Assembly (NCBI GenBank): GCA_963920665.1
Contig: OY987270.1
Coordinates: forward strand, 186,001-250,000
Length of the DNA: 64,000 bases
Direction of reading: 5' to 3'
DNA from: Straminergon stramineum
Lineage: Eukaryota; Streptophyta; Bryopsida; Hypnales; Calliergonaceae
Under the pieces are notes generated by a model. That model ran no database searches. It saw only the letters and a list, made by a program, of their open reading frames with translations, and had not been told where the DNA came from. A program made the position numbers and the translations under genes. Each line of letters opens with the position of its first letter. The stretch's first letter is position 1. Below, piece by piece: positions 1-12,599 of this stretch.

Positions 1-1146
1 ACAGAATTTCAAAAGCAATATATCACAATTCTAATTGGAATACGAAGTTCAATCATATGAGGTAAATAAAATATTTGTACAAAGATATAAGCAGAAATAT
101 ACAGATTCATCTCCCCCTATCAGTATATAGAACAAAAGACTAATTTTTTTTTCCACCGTAGAGGTAAGTTTGTTGATTAGTTAGACCTCTTGGTCTTTGA
201 AGACCATTGACGGTACACAGCTGCAAGTCAACAGTAAGTTCGATGAGAACTCTCCGCCAAATCGCTAGTCATTGCATTCTCATGAGAGATTTCCAAGTCA
301 TTCTAACCGAAATGTGACACTACACTTAATTGGGGAGTCATAGACAAAGACAGCACAATCCGATCTGTCAAACCCTGAGTGAATCCTGTAAACACAAAAA
401 AAAAATTGCTGCAATGAACTTTTATTTCATGAAGATCAAAGAACAAGAAAAGCTGAATTCATGTATGTATACTCTGATCGTCAAAAGCGTGACATATATC
501 AAAATCCATCACCAAATGCCCATTCGACAAAATTCTTGCTGTCTATACAAAGATGGCTGACAGGCTACCTTATACCGAAGTTCCAAGCGAACAGGAGCAC
601 TTTCTTCTGGCATCCAACACAGCCACCAACCAGACATGTGCTTGTAGGCTATTCTAGTGCTCGAAGTAGCACCGTAAGCAACACACGTTACTAGAGCTGA
701 GCTGAGCTTCTGTACGGTCTCTACAACGCCCCTCCCTCTTAAAGAAAACAGCTGCTCACCAACTTGAAGAGGTGCCGACTCACAAGAAGATTTAATCTTC
801 CAAGCTCCAGAATCCTGTCAATGTAACAAATCCTTCGAGTACCTTTTGATCCAAATATGTGCTCCAGGAAAATCTTGGAAAGCCTCTACAGTCTGGCGAA
901 TTTCCTAAGAAGCACGCAGTAGAGAAAAGCAGGCATAAACACAGCAGAATTTGAATACATCAAGGGGAAAACAAAAATTCTGTATATTATACAAATTCCA
1001 CTGTTTCATTAAGCTCGAAAGGCATGGTCAGGTGCGAAGCTGCACCTACTAGAAAGTCCCACAGCTGTTGATCCTTATACCACGGTCTTACAAATATGCC
1101 ATATGTGATGGGCAGCACGCAGGGTCCCGTTAGCTACTGCAACTCA
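1..1146 (-). other. PRP8 3' flank and probable 3' UTR
   Basis: This is the sequence downstream of the PRP8 stop codon on the minus strand. No convincing coding sequence is present; the short open frames on the plus strand have no recognisable similarity. A minus-strand AATAAA-type hexamer lies at 421-426, about 720 bases past the stop, and is only a candidate poly(A) signal. The part next to the gene has ordinary composition and no repeat that I recognise. Confidence 0.4.
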
Positions 1147-4100
1147 TTAGGTGAACACATCCTCCCGATCACCCTCTGCAGCGTCCTTCTCTTCCAGATT
1201 GCTGAACTCCAAAAAGTGTGTCGGCCTATGATCTTCGTGATAAAACTCCCTGGGAATTGAAAGCTTGATTCCATACTTCATTCCGACAGAGTGCTTCACG
1301 CCCATGAAATTGTAATTCCATGGACCATTATCTGGAACCTGATGAATCGACAATCACAGAAGTCAGTAATCGCTCCAATGCAGGACATCAAAATACAAAC
1401 GTTCCCTTACAATTTTTAAACAATCGAGTCGCATGCCAGAAAGACGAAATCAGAAATAACCCATTTTCTGGAAGGAACAAAGAAATTTACCATGTAAAAC
1501 CCAAGGAATCGATCACTCAGAAGCATCTGTACTTTCTCATAGTGCGTGGGCAAGTAACCATGAGGGTTGCTGCCGCTGTCCTTGTTAGCACGACCCCATT
1601 CATACCCTGTTGGTGTCAGCTTGTAAGCTGTCAACGAGCAAGATCCAGGAGTAAAGCTGCAGGTTAAGATGATGCACTTTTCACCATCCCACTGCTTGTT
1701 GTTCTCCAGCACACGAGCATGACTAGTTAAATCTTGCGGCGAGAGCTGCGGGAGCTCATTCGGCTGAGTATGAAGCCAACCGAGAGGCTCAAGCTCATTC
1801 AGGAACTCATGTTCAGGTAGACCAGCGGGAAGGTGGACCTGCTGATGTGTGCCCCACTGAGGAGGCATTACTATGCACCGAATCTCCTTCACCTGCGGAT
1901 TATCAGGAGGACTCACTCCGTACAAATACCCAGCAATCTGGGTCCTCAGATCGGCAATACAAATGAACTTCTTCAGAACGTTCTTTGGCATGATGTAAGT
2001 GTATCCCGACTCCTGCATAACAAACAAACATCGCAACCACTCAGTCTAACAGAACATTGCGGCTCCAAAGAGAGCAGTAGAGAAACATTAAAAGAAAGAA
2101 ATAAGGAATGGAAATTAACCAATAATTATGTGTGCAATACTAACCTTGATGTCATCCGAGTTGACATATATGTGGTTGACACGCAGATGGAGATTGGTGG
2201 CAGAGATAGCTCTCACTCGCCAATCTGTCTTGGAACCAAATGCCGCTTGCTCATAAGGACTCGACGTCGTTACAATCAATTCATCTCCGTGAACATTCGT
2301 TGTCTTCGTTGTGACTGCGGTCAACTGACTGGCCTCCTTCGCCTGTAAAACAACAAATGTCAAGGAGTAAGCTGTGACGCTAAACTTTCGATCTACTCCC
2401 TAGAGCTGAATCCTGAAATTAAAGATAGTCCAATGACTATTAAAGAAGAATAAATAACAGAACGAAACACAAACCTGCTTCTCAATCTCAGCAATCTGCT
2501 GCCGTTGTTGTGACGGAGGAGTAATTTCAGCACCGAGGATGATGTCCCGAATCTCTGACTGTGTCAACGCAGACGTATTCACATTGTTTTTCTTCGCGTA
2601 GTCCGACAGGATCAAATCCCTCAAGGCAACTTCGACTTTCATCCACTGATCATCACTGAGGTTGGGCCAGATATGGTGCGGCTCTGTAACAACTGTTTTG
2701 TCGGGCTTCAACAACATCTTCGCCTTCTCGTTGTTAACATGAAGAGCCCTAAGAATCAGGATGAGCCTAGAGAACGCAGTGTATGACGAGATCGTCTTCA
2801 ACCAATCGTCATAGATATTGAACAGGACCATCTGAGGCTCCGTTGCTTTCAGTATCAAATCACCAAATTTCTCAATCTTCAGACAAGCTTGGAATGGCAA
2901 CTGCAATTCACTACCTTTGATGACGATGTTGGGGAAATCCAGAAGATGTACCTCCAGAGGATCAAGCATTCCCTTTCGTGTCACAATGATCTGCTTAGGT
3001 TGTTCTTCAACCGGAAGTGAACGTACCAAGGCAGCTACTTCTTCCGCTGTTTTCCACTTGGCCAATTGTCCCAGACGTTTCTGTCCTGCCCATACGCTGG
3101 TATGAATGACCTTCAAGAAAAGCTGTCCAGTCCTTGGGTTGAAAATAAAAATGGCACCATTGATAGGCTTGGTGGTCAAATTTCCTTCGAATGTCTTGTG
3201 TATGGTCACACGATACACATTGGTGTCATCTACGAACCAGATGATCTGGTTGCTGAAAAGCTCTCCATAATTTTGGGATGACAGATAAGGCTCAGTAGGC
3301 TCAGATGAATACAGTTGCAGCCCTTTTCTTACACGCTCCCTCAACACATACAGTGCCGGATTAGCCTTCATGATCTTGTTGATAGCCTGTGCAAAGAGCG
3401 GCTTGGAACCAGGGAACCAGTTGCCGAACGCAGCATGCAAATTGTAGGCTAAATCTAACCCAATCATTACCCCAGTGGGAGCTGGGTAGATCGACATATT
3501 GTCAGTGGTATAATCCAAGAATTTGGCTCGAGTATACCGTTCGATATCATGAGAATCATAATCACCCCAACGCAACTGTACATCAATCCAGTACTTGTTG
3601 CTTGCCTTCTGATCAAAAACATCCTTCGATTCAGCAACAAGACTTGGCTTACTCATAGGCCATTTGTAAGCAGCGAACAAAAGAATGTCTGCACAAGAGC
3701 TGTTCATTTTGTAACTCTTACGTGGATGTATGGTTTCCTTCTGCACTGTTTCAATCTCCAGTGCATCGAGCTCCTGGTCTAGGACCTGGCAGAGATCCAT
3801 CACCACACTTTCATGCACCTTCTGCCACAAATGAGCTCTGAAGATCTGAATGAGAGAAATCTTCAAGGTGGGAATCTTTCCGTGCATGAAGATCCCTGTC
3901 AGGTCAAGTTGCACTTGAAAACCAACATAAACATTAGCTCGGTTAATGGTCGGGGACCACCAAAGTGTAAAACGCCGGTTGGGAATTTGATTCAACCCGG
4001 AACGTTGAGCGTTTGTAAGTTTCTTATACTTCATGGATTCCTCGAAACCTGACGCTTTCTCCCAGAAGAGACCCTCCCACGTAGGGAAGTACGTTCCCTT

Positions 4101-7100
4101 AAATAGAGTATGCTCCAATATGCCCTCCACTCCACCAAGAGCTTGGATAACATCTGTACGGTAGTTGTTCAAGTTCCACAGCTTACCATCGTGCCGTTGA
4201 TGTGTCCACCAGAAAGGATTCTGCTTCAAAACTTGGTACTGCTTGAAATCAGTACGCACACGCCAACCTTTATCGTACGCTAGTGTGTGACGATCCTTCT
4301 GAAACAAAGTGTTAATACGGGGTATACCCCTGTCCCAAGAATCCTCAAGATCCTCCAAAGTTAACCTCCTATTCTGAGCCTGGGCTTCCTGCCTCTTCAA
4401 AGCATACTCGGCCCATACACGCTGCGAATCGATAAACTCACTCTCCCACGGCTGAATATAGCGGTAGAGATTGGGAATAAGCTGTTCATCTTCATGGCTC
4501 ATACCACTTCGAAAGTGAGTAACTCCAACATCTGTCTGCTGGCTGTATCTCAAATCACTCTGAGGGATCAAAATATGACCCATGGAGAGCATTCCAAGAC
4601 CTCCAATTTCCTTGGGCGTATAGAAGATCACTGGAGGAAATCTGCTAGGCATTTTGGAATTCAACCCAATCTTGATACGAGTCTGAATCTTGTTCTCACA
4701 TTTTACCAGAAGATCCAGAAGCTCTTGCGTATGAACTGTTGCTTCCCTGAAATAGGTCATCAGACCAATGAGGGCAGTGTTCCACTTGTTGACGATCTTG
4801 GTAAACGTCGTGGAGCCAGAGGACATGAGAATCTGTCTGACACGATTCTCGAAAACTTTCAGATGTTCGTCATCCACCCGAAGATAAGCCATAGCAGTTC
4901 GCTCCTTGGTTTGCTCATTCTGCAAGTTCCACACGCCATCCTTACTGCCAAATGCCTCTTGAGTCATGCGGATCTTGGGTAAAATACGAACTTCAAATCC
5001 ACACATGCTAAACAGCAAGTTGGGATTATCCTTGCTGTAAACTGACACAAAAGAGTTCTCCCATTCCAAAGTGGTTATGCTCCGAGGAAGACGATTCTTG
5101 ATATCCCAGAACACACTTCTACCGAGATTCACATCGTGCTTCATGAGACGCATGCGTGCATCTCTGGGCCAACACTTCTTGTTGTTGTAACCTACGATGT
5201 TCTCATTGTTCGGATCTGGATGCTCTGTCAAATACCGCTGGATAAGATCTCTGGCCTCTTCATGAGTAAAATGAAAGAGAATGTGAACTTTGTCAATGTA
5301 CCGCGAGTAGAGGCGGATAGGATGACGAGTCTCCACCTTAACATCCCAGAAAGTGATGAATTCATTTGGCATCTGCGGAGGTCCCGCAATCTCACTGGCA
5401 CGTGTAAGCCCCAAAACCAGAAGGTCTAGCACCAGCCCATAATACTGAACTACAAATGATGCAAACTGAAGCCCTTGAAGCAACCCATATGAATTCGTGT
5501 GGCTCATATCCTTGTAGGATAAGACCACATTGTTCTTCGCCGTCACATAGTCAGCAATATTGTGATCAAGAACCAACCGGAGAAGTCTGTTCAACATGGT
5601 TAAGTCAATCTTATCGAAGAACTTCTCAAACTTGGTTTGTAACATGACAACGCATTGCCCGTCACTGGTATCCCAAATGTCCTGCAGATTGTTGATACCT
5701 TGGCACCACTTGTAAACTAGCAAAGGAGGAGGTTCCGAGTCTGCAGGCTTGATCCAATTAGGGAACAAGTGCCTCTTGTCGCCCTCGTACCACAAATACT
5801 GATCAAGATAAGCATCAGTGATCTTCTCCAAAGGTTCAATCTCATAAACAGGAATGAGATGGCTGTATAAGTCCATGAACTCAATTCCGACCTCCTTGAA
5901 GGCTCTTTGTGTAAGCAAGTGCCGCTTGATACGAGATAAAGCCTCGTGCGGGTTATCATAAGCCTGCTCAATCAGTCCGAGCTCCTCCCTCTGCTGTTGA
6001 TTCAAACGAACCGCCACACTGTAAGACTCCTTAAGTCGCTCCAAGGCAAGAATGAGAAGCTTGGTGTCATGCTTGTATGAAAGGGGTGGAAAAGGGATGG
6101 GTGAAAACTTGCGGGATTCCAACCAATGTACAGTCGTGGTGTAAATGGCCACAGCCTCCTCGGGAGTGACATAAGGTCCATCCTTGAGATAATTGTGCTG
6201 ACGCTCCTGCTCAGCTTTAAGCCAAAGGCGCGTAAGACGTCCAAGATTCTTTCGGCAAACAGTTTTATCGACTGTGGCCCCTCGTCGAATGCGCTCTCTG
6301 TTGTAATGGGCCACATTGGTCCACCAATCGGCTTTGGATTTAACGTAGCGCAAAATCATGTTCTCGATCGGTACAGGCAGCCCAGGTACCTTCCAGGGTA
6401 TATTAGCTTTCCAGCATCTCCAAGCTTCACTCAGATGTTGAAGAATGGTGCGAGCCTTGTTCTGCTTGATACCCTCTGGCATAGCATCAAGGACATCATG
6501 CATAACCGCTGCTCTGAGCTCCAGGTCGAAGTGACTCTCCACCCGCTGCTTGGTCACAGTCTTAGCAACTCCCTTAGAATGACGACCTTCAAACTGTCGT
6601 GCGAGAAGATTTCCCAACCATCTCTCCAGCAGAGGCACCACACCTCGAAGAAAAAACAACCATACACGCCACATAGGTGCCCAAAATCCACAGCCAGGCC
6701 CTTTACCAACAGGTCCAGTGTTAAAGCGATAATAAATCAAATGCTTCAGATCTTTGCACATTCGAATCTGCCTCATTAGCCTGTATTTGTAGCGATACAT
6801 TCCAGTAAGTTGACCAACATGAGAGAATGTGTACTGTAGACCATCCGCAAGTTGGTAAGCATCAACATTTCCAAGCCGGAACTGAATATTGGCATCCACG
6901 ACCAACTTGGTCAGTCGCAAAATCTCCCGACATAGATGGAAAGCATTCCCGAAACGAGATTTCTTCCTCTCTTTAGTGGTGAGAGTCTTCACAGGCTTGA
7001 GATTGAAGTTGTAATCCAAGTGAAGGTAGTTCAGATTCTTCCTGTGGATCAGAAGGTTTAACATATTGTACCCTTGCTTGCACACTTGCAAACCTGCTTC

Positions 7101-9244
7101 AGCCCAGTCCAGTTCTGTTGTCTGGAAAAACTTGGTCGCACGCAACGAACGAAACAAATACTTTTTCTTCTGACCCTTCGGTGGCCGATGATGGAGGTCA
7201 TTAAGAACATAGCACTTCAACAGCTTCTGATAGCTCACACGCACCTTCACTGGGTAAGTCGGAGGGCAGTGTTCCTTATACCAATCAGACACCAGAGGGA
7301 TATCCTCAGCCCGCCTCATCCGACCTGACCGCATATTGAAAGGACGGGGAGCAAACAACAAGGCGATGCCAGCAGCAGTCGTGTCAGTGTACTGTGGTAC
7401 ATTCTGAAGCAAGGGTTCAACACCTTCAGGTAAAACAAAGTCATCTTCATCTTCCTCCTCCTGAAACCCCTTCCTCTCACCTCGCTTATCAGTTTTGTAA
7501 AAAGCGATTGGGTGGATCAACGGATCAAAATAAAAAGCTGGCAAATCCGGATCCTCTGACTTGATATACATAACCATCGGAGTGTGATAGACTCCCAGCT
7601 TCACTTTTCGAGGACGATTGTTGTACAAGTGCGGGAATGCAATCCTGTATTCCGTACGCAGTGGAGAGCGAATAATGAGCTTGTTTATGTCATTAAACTC
7701 ATTCCAATCTTCATCTCCTTTCTCCATATCGCGATAAAGAGGCTCAAACTTAGGACCTCCTGGAATGCATAGATTAAGTGCCTTTGCTGTGAAAAATGAC
7801 TCCATATCAAAAAGATAAAAGTAGTTTCGATCTATCAGGTCACTCAGCAGCTGCCCAGCAAGACGGTGCAGGGCGGCCATGATGGGCAAAGAAAGATGCC
7901 AACGCCTGTAACTAGGCCCATTGATCAATTTCGTCTTCACAAGAGGCTTATAATCGTAGAACCATTCGTATACAGCAGAATCTTCTTCTTCATCAAGCTC
8001 TAACTGAATAGGTTCCAGCGGGTCAACATCCAACAGATTATCAGCATAATCCAAAGGAGGCTCTTCATCATCAAACGGAGGAAACCGCATGCGCTTAAAA
8101 TGACGTCGGTCTCTCTTCTCTCTTCTCATCATAATCCACATGGTACCCCACTGCAAACAGGTAGAATTGTCGGTCAGCAGAAAGACATCTCACATCCACA
8201 ATTACTGGAACCGCCAACGCAAAAGATCCGCAACCGTCAAAGCATTTCGCTGCCATACTATACTAGGATTCGAGAAAAAAAATTGCAATACAAACTCCGA
8301 GGACATAATGGCATCAAAGAAAGGTGCACTGAAAAGGTAAAAAGTACGAGAAAATTGCACTGGGAGGCCCTCACCTGAGCTAGAAAAATAGGTTCGACCA
8401 CCCATGGGATCTCGTCGACGAACGTGATAGCACCAGTAATATGATAGAGCACCCTCACGTCTCGAACTTGTTCCCATGGCATCGGCATATTCTCCAACAA
8501 TTTATAAACAGCATGAGGCACAAACTTCAAGGCTCCCAAGTACACCCGCTTGTCATGGCGATACTTCTTTGAAGACATGTCACCATGGTCCCTGCACAAT
8601 CAAAAATCAATCTCTATAATGAAATAAATTCGCAACGCTCTGAAAACATGTCTTAAACCTGCTATCTTCCCGGTAGAAAAAACCTAAGCTACACTCATCC
8701 CAGAAATGCCCAAGGTTACATGGCTTGTCATTTCCAGTACATCACTCAAAAAAATACTCAGACAAACACCCTACAGTTTAAACCCCAATCAAAACCCTTC
8801 AAAGTGGCAAACTCCATCAGAATCAAACAATGGCCAATTGAACGAAAATTCCGCAAACACCTCAACCTAATCGGCGTCAGGTTTGGACTGTAAAAACACT
8901 ATTCACTCTGGATTTTCCTCAGGTCCCAAAACTCTCCTGTAATGCAACCGATCAGGACCAAAACAAAACAACGCCACCAGAATCCTAGTTCATCCAAACT
9001 CATATACACAAACACACACACAAACCCTGTACCTGATGATCTTGCGCACATGCTCCGGCGGCATATCCTCCTTCTGCGTCTCCACAAAGCCAAACTTCCG
9101 CTTCTCTCCATATCGCTCGGTGTTCAACTGCATCCACTTCCGCGCCTTCTCATCCAAGCGCGCCTCAGCCTCAGCTGCAGCTGCCGCGGCCGTCTGCAGC
9201 GGGACCTGCAAGGGCGCCAGCGGTGGTGCCTGCGGGTCCATCAT
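1147..9244 (-). CDS. PRP8: Pre-mRNA-processing-splicing factor 8 (U5 snRNP core)
   Basis: PRP8 is the central scaffold of the spliceosome. It sits in U5 snRNP, cradles the U2/U6 catalytic RNA core and controls BRR2. Six exons join in frame: 9244-9033, 8591-8375, 8150-2475, 2342-2145, 2012-1491 and 1338-1147, all with GT-AG introns of 132-441 bp. They give 2,338 aa; family proteins are about 2,335-2,360 aa. Exon 1 has a short Ala-rich tail, then [20 protein letters not shown]. Exon 3 is one open frame of 1,892 codons spanning the PROCN, RRM-like, reverse-transcriptase-like and RNase H-like regions (family knowledge: the last is roughly residues 1760-1990). Exons 5-6 carry the catalytically dead Jab1/MPN domain ([18 protein letters not shown]) and the acidic tail ending EGDREDVFT. 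No frameshift or intein is seen. The start at 9244 is the first Met of Met-Met-Asp-Pro; an in-frame Met at 9301 would add 19 residues. Confidence 0.97.
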
Positions 9245-9720
9245 GATAGCTCGCCTCAATTGCGCACCAACATGTAAAAGCCTCTCGCCTTCCAGACACA
9301 CGAATACAAAAGGCAGTCACCTCAAGGTTCCAAACCGCCTTCAAGAAACCGAAACCCTAGCTGGTTGTTCAGTGCTTATGTAGTGCAGCACGACACCCCT
9401 ACGACTCCCAGGAAATTGCCGAAATACAGTTCTCTTCTTCCCGCTGGCCCAAGCGGCAGACGACAGAATGGGGCCCTAGGTGAGAGACGAAATGACTTGC
9501 ACATCAAGACAGCAGAGGCATTTCGGCTATCGCCATAACCAAGGTTCAGGGGAGAGCGGTGAGCACGGGCGTGACGAAGCGGGAAACAGGCGTTCGGAAC
9601 CCTAACCCGCTGAGGTAAGTTACTGAAGGAGCGCCTTTGAAAGCCTTCGTGAAGCGTTAAGTTACCAACGGGTTAAGCTAAGGTAGCAGCACCTAAAACC
9701 GACAGCTGTCTTTGGTGTGA
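9245..9720 (-). promoter_or_regulatory. PRP8 5' leader and promoter region
   Basis: The sequence directly upstream of PRP8 on the minus strand is clearly more GC-rich than the DNA beyond about 9720, as is usual for plant gene starts. It should hold the 5' UTR and core promoter. No clear TATA box was identified. An in-frame upstream ATG at 9301 is followed by 19 open codons, so the leader may be translated as an N-terminal extension or bypassed. Its role is inferred from position only. Confidence 0.35.
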
Positions 9721-12590
9721 TGACATAGTGAAATTTTTGTTTACATAGAATTAGCAAATTGTAGTGATAGATGTTGCAAGCATAACATTCACTAGCATGC
9801 ACTATCACTGCCTCAGCTTTGTAGTAGATGGTGTGGAATAATCCACACCTAATACTACTGAGAGAAGGAACACATGCAAAATATATATTGCAATGAAAGA
9901 GGAAAACAAAAGTGCAATGGAGTAAAAAGAGCCCGAGCTAGGTTGCTCCTCTTATAAACTACTCTATCTTTTACTTTGGCTACAAACAACATGTATTTTT
10001 AGTAAATTTTTACTGAAAATCTTTTACAAGGTCATTACTTAAAATCTTATGTCTAGGACTATACTTAAAAACTCGTTTAAAACACCCCTTTCTCTTGTAG
10101 TGACTTGGTGGTTTCACATGCAAATTTAGTTTGCTATGAAGCATTAGATATATGTTAGTTATAGGTATTTGTCTTTGAAAATGTTGCTACCTAAACTTAA
10201 TCAATTTCACCTAACTTTCTTGCCTTCTTTTTTGTAAACTCCCCTACTTAGATATAGAGAGAAATAACTCCAACCACTCTAAGTAATTGGTGTATAGGAA
10301 GAGTCTATTTGTACATTAAGGTACCACATTAGGCTTCCAAAGGCTAGTTCTAGTGACATCTAAAATAGTCCAATGCATTTTGACCATGGTTTCTATTATT
10401 AAACTATCATTGGGGGGGGATCTTGTTAGGGTTCATCAAGAAATTCAAGACTTTTTGTATACTTTAAACAACATATATGTCAAATGTAAATTTTTGAAGT
10501 GTTAAAACTATGAGTATCTAGATTTGAATCTTTAACTTTGATGTGTAGAGGCCATCTATTTAAGGCAAGAATTTGGAGTGTTTGCTTATAGTTATGAGTC
10601 ACAATTATGTGTAGTTCCGTTATATAAAAGTCATATAATCCATAGTATATAGTAGGTTCCAATGAAGATATAAACTAGTGTACTTGTTGTACCGTTTGAA
10701 GAATCTTGCAAATTAAAGTAGTGGCACTTGAAGGTTCAATATACTTTTGTATTTATGAATGTAGGATTCACTTTGCAACCTTGGGGGCTATTTGAAGCCG
10801 CAATGAAAAAAATAAAATTTTCTTGAAGTCACAACCATTAGGAAAATTATGAGCCCTCAAGAGCCCCCCAATATTTGACAAAACAAGCTATTAATAGAGG
10901 TCTAAGCATGCTAGTGAGGGTACAAAATAGTGATATACATTTGTCTTGAAAGACATCCTCTTTATTTAGTATGAAAGACCATCCATTTAGTCTATTTGGG
11001 AATGATACTTATATGCCACACAGCCAAGGACATGTACAATTCACTTGCACATGATACAACATTATTATTTAATTCATGTAAATATGATACAATACTATTA
11101 TTCAACACTTAAATAGAAGTACAATAGCCTTGGCATTCAATATATATGGGAATAAACTCAATGGTCAATGTCTTGGGTACTTCACTCATGTGAACACATG
11201 TTGTAAAATAGAATTTATGGTCCAAGATATGATATTGTATCCACAGTTTGGGCTAATTGCAATTGCTCACAAATACAAGCATTATAATTGCATTCAACTA
11301 AAAGGGTAGGCAAAAATAGGAGATCAACAATTTTTTTCTTGCAATAAATATAGTACATGTTTTTGGATTCTTTTAGAGATTCTAGAGGGGGCTCTTTCAT
11401 AGTTCAAAGTTTTTCTTATGAAATTGAAACCTGAAGAGAATTGAATGACTTTTCAATTCATTAGTAATGACCTTTGGCCGATATTTCTAGTGATGAAGAG
11501 AAGCAAGTTTTGAAGTGCTAAGAATGAGGCATTTGAAAAGATTTGTGAGGGAACTCAAATTTCTTAAGAAATGAATGTTGAAATATTAAGACATTTCTAA
11601 TTCCATCTTAATCCCACTTATATATGCACTTACAAAACGAGTGTCAAAAAGTTGCAAAACTACATCGATGATGAAAGTTTTCATGAGGATGGAAGTTTTC
11701 ATGCATTTCCTCAATCCCTTACGTCACCCATTTTAAATCTCCAATACCCGTGTTAAAATATTGTTGTCAAAGTCTCTAAAGCCAATAATGAAGGCCAAAA
11801 CTTTTCATAGGGTGTCTATGGGAGAATGGACAACAAGTGAACCCTAATGTTGTATTATTTGTCTTTATTATTTTTTGTAGCCCCAATCATAGGTCCTTTT
11901 AATTAGCTTGAGGACAAATATCCTAAAAAAACTTCAAAGCAACAAAATCATCTACTAGTAGATTATTATACTTGAACTCACAAGCAAGGTTTTATCAACC
12001 CATCCTAGATGTGATGTTTCATCTTTTACATTTTTCATTGAACACAAATATGATAATTGTTAAAAATGAACAATTAGGAAGAAATCCCAACATTCTTATT
12101 TATTAATGATTAGAAAGAATTATTTTGAAATTTAATAACCCATCTTTTTAGCATCAAATTGTATAATTCTATAAACAAATTATTTGCAAGATCATTTTTT
12201 AAATATTATTTGACAAAAATTTGCACTTGAAAATGTTGAGGCTGAAGAACTAAAGTATTGTCACCTTTTTGCAACACCAACTATTGCCACCAACTAGAAT
12301 AGCGTTCTTCACAATTGTTTGTGGACCCAAATATGACAAAGAGGTTGTTCAAATTCAACTCTAGTTTTCAAAAAGAACCAATCAATAATAGGTGTCAATA
12401 ATAGATGTTCCTACAAGGTTGTCAAACTAGATGGGTCAGGGTGATTAGATGAGACGGAGATGGACGTACATGCAAACCAGACCAAATGGACGGACAGTTC
12501 AGACAGTCTAGACGCCTTTCATTTTTGAAATTTTTGAATTGGCAAGTCGCTCCCATACTAGTAGTTTGCGTTGGAATCAAGGCACAAACA
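9721..12590. other. AT-rich intergenic DNA, no gene recognised
   Basis: About 2.9 kb of AT-rich sequence has only short open frames and no recognisable protein similarity. It holds a G8 run at 10412-10419. Parts have the look of old transposon remnants (for example around 9826-9990), but I see no paired termini or coding motif that would support naming one. Confidence 0.4.
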
Positions 12591-12599
12591 TGGAAGTCA

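Noticed and set aside
2475..8150. Possible intein within PRP8
   Set aside because: PRP8 is a frequent intein host in fungi, so exon 3 was read for an insertion. It is continuous PRP8 sequence with no inserted block and the total length is normal for the family.
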